Below, piece by piece: positions 15,959 to 23,844 of a stretch of DNA of 52,841 nt (its first letter is position 1; each line of letters begins with the position of its first letter). This DNA comes from CAYVQB01 sp964453985 (GTDB taxonomy: Bacteria > Babelota > Babeliae > Babelales > UASB340), in NCBI GenBank assembly GCA_964453985.1, contig CAYVQB010000004.1, forward strand, positions 1 through 52,841. The letters run 5' to 3'. The position numbers and the translations under genes were made by a program. The notes beneath the pieces were generated by a model that saw only the letters and a list, made by a program, of their open reading frames with translations, had not been told where the DNA came from and did no database searches.

Positions 15959-17091
15959 GCATGAATCAGTTTAAATTTGAAGTTTTATACAAATCAAAGA
16001 AATCTAGAGCAAGAGTAGGGCGTATTTATACTCCTCATGGCATTATTGATACACCCAGCTTTGTGGCTGTTGGGACAAACGGTACAATAAAGGCTCTTGA
16101 TAATAAACTTGTTGATGAATTAAATTTACAACTCATGTTTTGTAATACTTATCACTTAATGGTACAACCAGGCGCCCAGCATATAAAGAATGCTGGTGGT
16201 ATTCACAAATTTGTAAATCGCAAAAATCCAATTATTACAGATTCAGGTGGGTTTCAGGTTTTTAGTCTTGCATATGGCAGTGTGCATGAGGAGCTTAAGG
16301 GTAAGGGTGCCAAAAAGCATGATAATAGTGTATTAAAGATAAATGAAGAGGGTGTGCTTTTTAGGTCTTACAGGGATGGTTCAAAGATTTTGTTAACCCC
16401 AGAAACTTCTATTCAGGCACAAAAAGATATAGGTGCAGATATTATTGTAAGTTTTGATGAGCTTCCTGGTTATCATACAGATAAACAAAAATTATTAAAA
16501 TCATTACATCGTACACACAGATGGGAAAAGCGTTCTATAGAACAGCACCAGAAAAATAAAAATGGGCAGGCTCTTTATGCTGTGATTCATGGTGGTGTAG
16601 ATAAAGATTTGCGTAAACAAAGTTGTGATTATCTCTCGACTTTGCCATTTGACGGTTATGCCATTGGTGGTAGCGTAGGCAAAAATAGAATTGAGATGTT
16701 AGAGATGCTTGTTTTTTTGATGCCACATTTGCCTGAAGACAAGCCTAACCATTTATTAGGAATAGGTGACTTGGCCTCAATAGAAGGTATTGTGCCTTTG
16801 GGTGTAGACACTTTTGATAGCTCGCATCCAACTCGATGTGCACGACACGGGCTTTTGTTTACTAAAAAGGGCTTGTTAAGAATTGCAAAAAGTGGTAACG
16901 CTCAGGTTTTTGGTCCAATTGAAGATGGGTGCCAGTGTCCTGTTTGTCAGCAGTTCACTTTGTCTTATTTAAATCATTTGTTTAAAGCCAAAGAGATCAC
17001 GGCTCTAGCTTTGGCTTCAATTCATAATCTTTATTTTATGATTCAGTTGATGGTTGATTATCGTCAAAAAATTCTTGATGATCTTATTTAA
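15955..17091 (+). CDS. tgt: Queuine/preQ1 tRNA-ribosyltransferase
   Basis: Tgt exchanges guanine 34 in the anticodon of Tyr, His, Asp and Asn tRNAs for a queuosine precursor. The 378-residue product has ITDSGGFQVFSLA with the catalytic Asp, GALYAVIHGGVD-type residues, FDSSHPTRCARHG holding the nucleophile Asp, and a zinc site CQCPVCQQFTLSYLNHLF. Two substrate-pocket regions differ from the usual preQ1 enzyme: SFDEL instead of FDECT, and YAIGGSVGK instead of the one-residue-longer GGLSVGE. Start could be 15955 or the in-frame ATG 15961; 15955 gives the ATGA overlap. Confidence 0.93.
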   Translation: MSMNQFKFEVLYKSKKSRARVGRIYTPHGIIDTPSFVAVGTNGTIKALDNKLVDELNLQLMFCNTYHLMVQPGAQHIKNAGGIHKFVNRKNPIITDSGGFQVFSLAYGSVHEELKGKGAKKHDNSVLKINEEGVLFRSYRDGSKILLTPETSIQAQKDIGADIIVSFDELPGYHTDKQKLLKSLHRTHRWEKRSIEQHQKNKNGQALYAVIHGGVDKDLRKQSCDYLSTLPFDGYAIGGSVGKNRIEMLEMLVFLMPHLPEDKPNHLLGIGDLASIEGIVPLGVDTFDSSHPTRCARHGLLFTKKGLLRIAKSGNAQVFGPIEDGCQCPVCQQFTLSYLNHLFKAKEITALALASIHNLYFMIQLMVDYRQKILDDLI

Positions 17092-17101
17092 TACAAACGC
17101 G

Positions 17102-18025
17102 TTAAGTAGACTTCTTATAAGCATGTATTAGAAAAGGTGATGTTGAGTCTTTACTAAAAGGTGTTTTTATTGGAGAATCTATCTCATATTTATAATTATT
17201 ATCTTCAAGTGCTTTGATAATTTTTGATAGTTCATTATTTTTAATTTGTGGATGGTATTCCATTATTATTTCTTCTATATAGTTCAATTTTTTATTATTT
17301 ACTAAATCTTCTATTACTAGACCTTCAGAGCCTTCAACGTCTATTTTTAATAGATCAACTGTTTGGTTTATATGTTTCGATAGTAGAGTAGTTTTTACAT
17401 TTTCGAATTTGTCATTTTGATTTATAAAAGATACTGAACTTGTGGCAGAGCCAGGATTATATATTCTTATGCTATCTTTTATATTTGAAAGAGCTTTTTG
17501 TCGGGTTTTTACGTTTTCTATTTGATTATTTTTTAGGTTTAGGTTTAATAGATTAAAATTATTTTTGCATGGTTCAAATGCTATTATATTGGCCTCAGGG
17601 TATATCTTCTTAAAAAAAAGAATAGAAATTCCAATATTGCTTCCTGCATCAATAATAAAAGGATTTGGTTTTTTTGTATTGAAAAAGTAGCATTTTCTTA
17701 TGAAGATTTCATTAAAAAGATCTTGAATTGCGCTGTAATTTGTGAATGACATTTGAAGACCAGCTAGGTTTTCTATGTAATGTAACTTATTAGAATCTGA
17801 CTTAAATAAAATTTTCATGTGATCAAATAGAAGCTGTGTTTTGCTAGGGTAGTTTTTTATTTGAACATTTTCTTTTGATAAAAACCTTTTAAGATTAGTT
17901 CCTATGCAAGATAATTTATATCTAAAAGAATCTTCTTTTAGGAGGAATGTAGTACCTATTCCGATAGTAAGTATTATTAATAGCACAGTTATTAGTTTGA
18001 GCTTTTTTAAAAGATAAGAAATCAT
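17102..18025 (-). CDS. FkbM-family methyltransferase, membrane-anchored
   Basis: SAM-dependent methyltransferase of the FkbM family, usually acting on sugars, glycans or small hydroxylated molecules. The 307-residue product has an N-terminal membrane anchor (LITVLLIILTIGIGTTFLL), then the SAM-binding stretch FIIDAGSNIGISILFFKKIY with the acidic residue in IIAFEP, and the family marker LLKIDVEGSEGLVIEDL near residue 225. The anchor suggests it works at the envelope, perhaps on surface glycans. AAGGAAAAGTA precedes the ATG. Substrate unknown. Confidence 0.82.
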   Translation of the reverse strand: MISYLLKKLKLITVLLIILTIGIGTTFLLKEDSFRYKLSCIGTNLKRFLSKENVQIKNYPSKTQLLFDHMKILFKSDSNKLHYIENLAGLQMSFTNYSAIQDLFNEIFIRKCYFFNTKKPNPFIIDAGSNIGISILFFKKIYPEANIIAFEPCKNNFNLLNLNLKNNQIENVKTRQKALSNIKDSIRIYNPGSATSSVSFINQNDKFENVKTTLLSKHINQTVDLLKIDVEGSEGLVIEDLVNNKKLNYIEEIIMEYHPQIKNNELSKIIKALEDNNYKYEIDSPIKTPFSKDSTSPFLIHAYKKST

Positions 18026-18120
18026 TACTTTTCCTTTTATTTATTTATAATAATTATGGGTAATGATAATATTTTTACTAATAAAACGCAAACTCGATAA
18101 TTAAAAGATTCTTGAAGGTA

Positions 18121-18504
18121 TTATTTAGGCTTTACAAATTCGAATGTAAAATCTTTAGAATCTGCAGTAATTATAACATCTTGTTTTGTTGTTTCTAGTC
18201 GTTTGGAAATCATAACAAGCGCATTCATTATATATTCAATATTGTTTTTAGCCCTAACGTATTGGTAGATTCCCGAAATTGTTTCTTCTGGCAACTTTGC
18301 TGAAAAGTGACAAAACTTTTCAAATTTATCATTTTCTTCATCTATCTCAAGATCAGCTTTATCTCGTGTAATTTTACTTATTGTGAGTTTTTCAGCCATA
18401 TCTAATAATTCTTTAAAAGGGTCTGGTTGATTTGATGTGCGAATAGCAAACAAGTTTTCAGAAATTAAAAGTATAAATAAAAAAGTTTTAAAAATATTTC
18501 TCAT
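18121..18504 (-). CDS. Small secreted hypothetical protein
   Basis: A 127-residue protein with a signal peptide (RNIFKTFLFILLISENLFA) and a charged helical mature part. ATG 18504 is chosen because AGGAG lies before it and because it overlaps the murB TGA as ATGA. The extension to 18528 lacks both. It is translationally coupled to murB, although a functional link is not evident. No domain recognised. Confidence 0.65.
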   Translation of the reverse strand: MRNIFKTFLFILLISENLFAIRTSNQPDPFKELLDMAEKLTISKITRDKADLEIDEENDKFEKFCHFSAKLPEETISGIYQYVRAKNNIEYIMNALVMISKRLETTKQDVIITADSKDFTFEFVKPK

Positions 18505-19412
18505 AGATTGTCTCCTATGACTTGGCATTCAGGTTGTGGTAAAATTCCAAACTTATCAAAAACTAATCGTTGCATCTCTTTTGCTAAATTAATTACATCG
18601 TTACTTGTTGCGCCTTCATGTGTGACTATCATATTTGCATGTTGGTTAGAAACAACAGCATTGCCTACACGAAGTTGGCCTTTGATTCCAATTTTATCTA
18701 AATAATATGCAACAGCTGTTATCTTTTTTCCATTAACATTAAAGTTAATATCTTCTTGAGCAAAATTTTTAAAAAAGCTACCACAAGTATTAGAATTTGG
18801 ATACCTATATTTTCTGTGTCTTATAATTTCATCACGTCTACCTTTAGCATAAGCAGCCTGTATTACATCTACTTGTTTTAATTTAAATAAGGCATCGATT
18901 AAAAAGTATTCTTTTTTTTGTAACTTAGATTTATCGTATCCAAAGTTAAACCACTCTTTATTTACTGTGATTATCTCACCTGTGATTTTGTTTATAACGT
19001 GTGCTGAAATTAAAAAATCACTTAAGAAGTATTGGATGTAGTGGATATTGATATAGACTGAGCCACCTACTGTTCCTGGGATATTACTAAACTCTTCTAG
19101 CCCAATTATATTATTATCAAGTGTGTAATCTATTAAGTCTTGTATATTTACGCCTGCTTGAGCAGTAACTAGATCATTATTTATTTTTATATCTTTTAAT
19201 TTGGGATTTATTACTAAGCCATCAAATCCCGAATCACTAATTAAAATATTTGCACCATCGCCTAAAATAAAAATATTTAAGCCATTTTTATCAGCAAACT
19301 CTAATGCTTGCTTAAATTCAGGGTTACTTGTTGGTTGGCAGAAATATTTAGCGTTGCCACCTGTTTTGAACCAATTTTTATCTTTTAAGGATATGTTTTC
19401 CTGGATTTGCAT
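18501..19412 (-). CDS. murB: UDP-N-acetylenolpyruvoylglucosamine reductase
   Basis: FAD-dependent cytoplasmic enzyme reducing the enolpyruvyl group to form UDP-MurNAc in peptidoglycan synthesis. The 303-residue product has LKDKNWFKTGGNAKYF, the FAD-binding segments FILGDGANILISD and SNIPGTVGGSVYINI, the catalytic serine in SNTCGSFFKN and the catalytic glutamate in PQPECQVIG. Its size fits the short type II MurB. The start is ATG 19412, preceded by ACAGGAGCACAAA; the open frame to 19601 is rejected because it crosses a GC-rich repeat and has no family similarity. Confidence 0.93.
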   Translation of the reverse strand: MQIQENISLKDKNWFKTGGNAKYFCQPTSNPEFKQALEFADKNGLNIFILGDGANILISDSGFDGLVINPKLKDIKINNDLVTAQAGVNIQDLIDYTLDNNIIGLEEFSNIPGTVGGSVYINIHYIQYFLSDFLISAHVINKITGEIITVNKEWFNFGYDKSKLQKKEYFLIDALFKLKQVDVIQAAYAKGRRDEIIRHRKYRYPNSNTCGSFFKNFAQEDINFNVNGKKITAVAYYLDKIGIKGQLRVGNAVVSNQHANMIVTHEGATSNDVINLAKEMQRLVFDKFGILPQPECQVIGDNL

Positions 19413-19416
19413 TTTG

Positions 19417-19479
19417 TGCTCCTGTCCGTTTGCGTTGCCTGTCCGCCGTAGCCACCTGGGCGAAGGCTGGATGCTCCTG
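19417..19479. repeat. GC-rich REP-like element at the murB 5' end
   Basis: A GC-rich island in AT-rich surroundings, bounded by two direct copies of TGCTCCTG (19417-19424 and 19472-19479). Its core 19438-19470 (CCTGTCCGCCGTAGCC followed by GGGCGAAGGCTGG) matches the core of the 15165-15192 stretch with small insertions. On the minus strand the first TGCTCCTG copy provides the AGGAG of the murB ribosome-binding site. Probably a dispersed palindromic repeat. Confidence 0.55.
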
Positions 19480-19583
19480 ATTATACTTTTTAATTTTTGA
19501 TTAAGTTTAGCTTTGTTTTTTGAGTTTAACAAGCCCCATAAATACCCTTTGTAATAAATTAAATTAACTAAAAATCTAAATAA

Positions 19584-19613
19584 TTGACAATTTGAAATCA
19601 TTTTTATTATATT
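19584..19613 (+). promoter_or_regulatory. Promoter of the amidase-murD-ftsW cluster
   Basis: A perfect TTGACA -35 box (19584-19589), an 18-base spacer, then TATATT (19608-19613), 46 bases before the amidase ATG. Reads as a housekeeping-type promoter. Confidence 0.65.
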
Positions 19614-19658
19614 TAGATTGATATAGGGGAGACGAATTATTAAGAGGGGGAGTTAATC

Positions 19659-20834
19659 ATGAAGAAGGTTTTTTTATTTATATTATTATGTTTTCTTATA
19701 ATAATGTCTGCTTTAAGTGCCAAAGATGTAAGTATAAACAGCCTCAGTGGTGTTGAGGTAAGTTCTGAGTTAGTGCCTCAAATAACATTGCTATTTTCAC
19801 AGCCTCTTTATTTTGAGCGTGCTTTAGATAAAGAAAAAATGTCTTTGGATCTTTCATTTCCGGGTATGACTTTAAGAGATTTTGAAAAGAGTGGTGTGGT
19901 TGCCAAGCTTAAAGGGCTGAAGGGCATAATCAAAGATGTTTCGATTGTTGGTAGTAAGGTTCCTTCGCCAAGAGTGATTTTAAAGATTGTTTTTGCTCAA
20001 AAAGATCTTTTAATTAGATGGAGCAAGCTGGATGATCCAATTAGGCTTATATTTTCTATACATTCAAAAAGTGATCTTAGGAAAATCAAAAACCAAGTTT
20101 CAGGCGTCTTGTACGCACAAAATGATAGTATGAATGGACAGCCGGTTTTACCGGGTAAAAAAAAAACTCTTAACCAGATACGTATAGTGATTGATGCGGG
20201 CCATGGCGGAAAAGATCCTGGTGCAAAAGGCCTTCTAGGCATTAATGAAAAAAATATAAATCTTGATGTTGCTCGTAAAGCCAAAAATATTTTAACACGA
20301 GAAGGCTATAGGGTTTTTTTGACCAGAAATTCAGATCAAGATCTATCTTTATTAGAGAGGTCAGAGCTTGCAGCACAGTTGAAAGCTGATCTATTTGTTT
20401 CTGTTCATGCAAACTCTGCTAGAGGTGTTCAAAGTTTGGAAGGTCTTGAGACTTATTATCTTAGAAGTAACGATCTATTTTCTACAAGAAGTAGTGGTTT
20501 TTTATTTTTATCTGATAAACAAGATAGTCAGCTTGCAAAATTAGCAGATAATTTGTTATTAAAAAATATAGATCTATCAAAAAGAATGGCTAACAATATA
20601 CAAAACGGAGTCATCAATTCTTTAAAAAAAAGAAACGTTACTATAAATAATAGAGGGGTAAAGCAAAGTGACTTTAGAGTTTTACTAAGAAGCGGGATTC
20701 CTGCAACACTTGTGGAAGTTGGGTTTGTAACTAATAAAAAAGAGGCCACAAGGCTTTCAAACCCTGGTTATAGACAGATATTAGCAGAAGGAATTAGTGT
20801 TGGGATTAAAGACTTTGTGAGAAATAACTTTTAA
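19659..20834 (+). CDS. N-acetylmuramoyl-L-alanine amidase, AmiC-like
   Basis: Periplasmic zinc amidase that cleaves peptide stems from glycan strands during cell separation. The 391-residue product has a signal peptide (KKVFLFILLCFLIIMSALSA), an N-terminal AMIN-like domain (about residues 25-145) of the type that targets septal peptidoglycan, and a C-terminal Amidase_3 domain. The latter has zinc and catalytic residues in DAGHGGKDPGAKG, GINEKNINLDVA, FVSVHAN and TLVEVGFVTN. It heads a cell-wall cluster with murD and ftsW on the same strand and is divergent from murB. Confidence 0.9.
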   Translation: MKKVFLFILLCFLIIMSALSAKDVSINSLSGVEVSSELVPQITLLFSQPLYFERALDKEKMSLDLSFPGMTLRDFEKSGVVAKLKGLKGIIKDVSIVGSKVPSPRVILKIVFAQKDLLIRWSKLDDPIRLIFSIHSKSDLRKIKNQVSGVLYAQNDSMNGQPVLPGKKKTLNQIRIVIDAGHGGKDPGAKGLLGINEKNINLDVARKAKNILTREGYRVFLTRNSDQDLSLLERSELAAQLKADLFVSVHANSARGVQSLEGLETYYLRSNDLFSTRSSGFLFLSDKQDSQLAKLADNLLLKNIDLSKRMANNIQNGVINSLKKRNVTINNRGVKQSDFRVLLRSGIPATLVEVGFVTNKKEATRLSNPGYRQILAEGISVGIKDFVRNNF

Positions 20835-20846
20835 TCAAAGGAGTTT

Positions 20847-21341
20847 ATGATGTTTGGATTTTTATATTTTATTCCGATTCCAATTATCTTTGGTGGCGGT
20901 GGTGGCGCTATAAAAAAGATGGCAGAAGGTGCTTTTACTCAGCTTAGCTATTTAACGGGTGTTGTAAATGCTGTTTTTATTATAGTTGTTGCCAGCGTTA
21001 TAGCCCTTTTTATACTCAAGGTTTACAATTATTTTTTTGTTAGAACCAGATTTAAAAAAGCAAAAATCTTGCTTCATCAATTTCATACAGAGCTTGTGCT
21101 CCTAAACTCTTTAAGCAAATTTGATGATAATAAGAAGTTAGATATTAAGCTTACAAAAGAGGAAACCGTTAAAAAATTAATTATATTTTTTAAACGTCCA
21201 GTTATCATTAAAAAAATTGGTTTGCATTATTCACAAAGAGTTTTAGATGGTTTAGACTTAGTTGATAATAAAAATTTAAAATTGGAAGACCAACTTTGTT
21301 TGGTTAATAACTGGATTAAATTACTTACAATATATTTATGA
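20847..21341 (+). CDS. Small membrane protein of unknown function
   Basis: A 164-residue protein with a Gly-rich start (IPIPIIFGGGGGAIKKM), one strong membrane helix (VNAVFIIVVASVIALFILKVY) and a basic helical cytoplasmic C-terminus. AAAGGAG precedes two adjacent ATGs (20847 and 20850). Its stop overlaps the murD ATG as ATGA, so it is coupled to cell-wall synthesis. No known division protein was recognised, but the position between amidase and murD makes a divisome-related role plausible. Confidence 0.7.
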   Translation: MMFGFLYFIPIPIIFGGGGGAIKKMAEGAFTQLSYLTGVVNAVFIIVVASVIALFILKVYNYFFVRTRFKKAKILLHQFHTELVLLNSLSKFDDNKKLDIKLTKEETVKKLIIFFKRPVIIKKIGLHYSQRVLDGLDLVDNKNLKLEDQLCLVNNWIKLLTIYL

Positions 21342-22660
21342 AAATAGGCATTTTAGGTTTTGGAATCGTTGGAAAATCGGCTTTAAAGTTTTTATCACAA
21401 AATGGTTTTGAACCTGGAGTGTTGGATAAAATAGAATTATCTGAAAAAGCCAGTCTTACTGGCTTTTTCGATTTGTATGATAAAGTTCTTGTAAGTCCTG
21501 GTATAGATCTTAAAAAGTTTTTTGATACAAAAGATCTTGAAAAATACCAAAAAAAAACAACCTGCGAGCTAGATTTTTTTTCTGACTTTTTCAAAAAAAA
21601 AACAATAGCAATAACAGGAACGTTAGGTAAAACTTCAATAACTTCTTTGTTGAGCTCCGTTTTGCCAAACTCTTGCGCTGCTGGTAATATTGGCGTTGGC
21701 ATGTTAGATATGGTGGCTCTTCAAGAGGAGTTAGATTCTGTTGTGTTAGAGCTCTCTAGTTTTCAGTTAGAGCTAAGTAAAAAGTTTGCTCCTGATGTTG
21801 CTATCTTTAATAACTTTTATCCCAATCATTTAGACAGGCATACAGATTTGCAAGAATATTTTGATGCTAAATGTAAAATCTTTGAGTATCAAAAAGCGGG
21901 ACAAAGCCTTTTAATATCTGCTGATATTTTACAAACTAATTTACGGGATAATCTTCTTGATAAGTTGAAACGGGTTAAATCTAATATTTATTTTATAAGT
22001 TCTAAAGAAAAAATAAACAAAATCGATCTTGAAAAGTATTCTGTTTTTTATGAGCAGGATAATTTTTTATTTTTAAACGAAAAGAAAATCTTTGACCTTA
22101 GCTTTTTACCTGATGTTAGCTTTAAACAGAATTGGGTTTTTATTTTGGCTGGGTATTATCTTATGGGTTTAGATTTTACAAAAAACATTTTATTAAAAAA
22201 TAAATTTAATAATAAAAATAACACACAAGAACACAGGCTAGAACTATTTCATACAAACAATAATATAAATTTTTATAATGATTCAAAAGCGACAGTAATA
22301 CAGTCTACGCAAGCTGCAATAAAAAAAATAGAACAAAACAATAAACCAATAATCTTGATATTGGGAGGTACAAGCAAGGGCGTTGATAGATCTGGGTTTT
22401 TAGAAGATTTATATAAAATAAAGAATTTAAAGAGTATTATTTGTTTTGGAGATATTGTTCAAGAGCTTGAGCCTCAAAATACAATTGTATGTTTTGATCT
22501 AGAATCTGTAGTAAAAAAAATTAAAAAGCTTGCACAACCAGGAGACCAAGTTCTATTTTCTCCAAGTGGTGCAAGCTTTGATTTATTCAAAAATTATCAA
22601 GAACGTGGGCAAAAATTTAAGAAACTTATTCTTTGCAGATTTATAGATAAAAAGAGGTAG
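21338..22660 (+). CDS. murD: UDP-N-acetylmuramoylalanine-D-glutamate ligase
   Basis: Cytoplasmic ATP-dependent ligase adding D-glutamate to UDP-MurNAc-L-alanine. The 440-residue product shows the N-terminal nucleotide-binding ILGFGIVGKSALKFL, the P-loop ITGTLGKTSITSLL, VVLELSSFQLE, FNNFYPNHLDRH, the FYNDSKATVIQSTQAA motif and LGGTSKGVDRSGF, all in family order and at the expected length. It is coupled to the gene upstream by an ATGA overlap and lies six bases from ftsW. Confidence 0.94.
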   Translation: MKIGILGFGIVGKSALKFLSQNGFEPGVLDKIELSEKASLTGFFDLYDKVLVSPGIDLKKFFDTKDLEKYQKKTTCELDFFSDFFKKKTIAITGTLGKTSITSLLSSVLPNSCAAGNIGVGMLDMVALQEELDSVVLELSSFQLELSKKFAPDVAIFNNFYPNHLDRHTDLQEYFDAKCKIFEYQKAGQSLLISADILQTNLRDNLLDKLKRVKSNIYFISSKEKINKIDLEKYSVFYEQDNFLFLNEKKIFDLSFLPDVSFKQNWVFILAGYYLMGLDFTKNILLKNKFNNKNNTQEHRLELFHTNNNINFYNDSKATVIQSTQAAIKKIEQNNKPIILILGGTSKGVDRSGFLEDLYKIKNLKSIICFGDIVQELEPQNTIVCFDLESVVKKIKKLAQPGDQVLFSPSGASFDLFKNYQERGQKFKKLILCRFIDKKR

Positions 22661-22665
22661 TATAA

Positions 22666-23769
22666 ATGGATAAAAGTTTAAAGAGAGATTTTAGGGTTTT
22701 ATTTAGTATAGCTGCTGTTCTTACCTTGATAGGTCTGGTCTTTATATATTCATCGAGCTCTGTATTTGCATTAGAGAAATTCAAAGTAGCTTCATATTTT
22801 TTAAAAAAACAGCTATTTTTCTTGATTCCCGCTATCTTGGGATTTATTTTTTTTGCTATTATTCCAATAAAGTTTTTAAAGAAATATATATTATTGTTCT
22901 TTGTATTATCTTTGCTTTTAACGATTTTAACCTTTATTCCTATGTTTAGTATAAAGGTACACGGTTCAAACCGTTGGATCAGTTTATTTGGCTTTAGCCT
23001 TCAGCCAAGTGAGTTTTTAAAATTTTTTCTGCTTATTTATATGGGTTCATTTCTTGAAAGAAAAGAAAAAAGAATTAAGTCTTTCTTTAATAGTTATTTA
23101 CCTTTTTTGATAATACTTGGTACAACGTTTGGAATATTACTTAAACAACCTGATTTTGGTTCAGTTGTAACAATTTTGATTACAGCGTTAATATTGTTCT
23201 TTGTTGCCGAGTTTAGGTTTTTCTATTTGATTATTACTATGCTATTTGCACTTCCTGCAGGAATCTTCTTAATTTTAACAAAATCATATCGCTTAAATAG
23301 AATTTTGATATTTTTGAATCCTTGGTCAGATCCTCGTGGGCGAGGGTTTCAGATTATTCAATCTTTAATTGCTATTGGATCAGGTCATTTTTGGGGTGTT
23401 GGGATTTCTAATTCAAAACAAAAATTCTTTTATTTACCTATGCAGCACACGGATTTCATCTTTTCTATAATTGCAGAAGAGACTGGTTTTGTGGGTTGTA
23501 GCTTATTAATATTACTATATTTTATGTTTTGTTTGTTTGGTCTAAAGATTATTTTAAAACTAAAAATGCCTTTTGAAATTTTTACAACGCTTGGTTTTAT
23601 AGTACTTATCAGTTTGCAGGCTGTTATTAATTTAATGGTTGTCTCTGGGTTGCTTCCTACAAAGGGTTTAGGTTTGCCGTTTGTTAGTTATGGCGGAACA
23701 GCTCTTGTTAGCTTTTGGTGCATGATTGGTTTAATTGGTAATTTTGTGCGTCAAAGCGCTCGTAAATAG
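22666..23769 (+). CDS. ftsW: FtsW/RodA-type lipid II polymerase
   Basis: SEDS-family glycosyltransferase that polymerises lipid II, working with a class B penicillin-binding protein. The 367-residue product has about ten membrane helices, FGFSLQPSEFLKFFLLIY, KQPDFGSVVTILI with the catalytic Asp, PWSDPRGRGFQIIQSLIAIG, HTDFIFSIIAEETGFVG and GLLPTKGLGLPFVSYGGTA. Its position beside murD supports FtsW over RodA, since the two are hard to separate by motifs. Confidence 0.9.
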   Translation: MDKSLKRDFRVLFSIAAVLTLIGLVFIYSSSSVFALEKFKVASYFLKKQLFFLIPAILGFIFFAIIPIKFLKKYILLFFVLSLLLTILTFIPMFSIKVHGSNRWISLFGFSLQPSEFLKFFLLIYMGSFLERKEKRIKSFFNSYLPFLIILGTTFGILLKQPDFGSVVTILITALILFFVAEFRFFYLIITMLFALPAGIFLILTKSYRLNRILIFLNPWSDPRGRGFQIIQSLIAIGSGHFWGVGISNSKQKFFYLPMQHTDFIFSIIAEETGFVGCSLLILLYFMFCLFGLKIILKLKMPFEIFTTLGFIVLISLQAVINLMVVSGLLPTKGLGLPFVSYGGTALVSFWCMIGLIGNFVRQSARK

Positions 23770-23770
23770 T

Positions 23771-23799
23771 TTGACAAAATAGCGTAAAATCTACATAAT
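23771..23799 (+). promoter_or_regulatory. Promoter of the 23845-25932 gene
   Basis: TTGACA (23771-23776), a 17-base spacer, CATAAT (23794-23799): the best sigma-70-like match in the window, immediately after the ftsW stop and about 45 bases before the downstream ATG. Confidence 0.75.
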
Positions 23800-23844
23800 T
23801 GTCCATTAATGACTAATGGGTTTGTATATAATTTGGGGACTTTC

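Noticed and set aside
19413..19601. N-terminal extension of murB to 19601
   Set aside because: It runs through a GC-rich repeat, has no similarity to MurB and lacks a ribosome-binding site; ATG 19412 has AGGAG.
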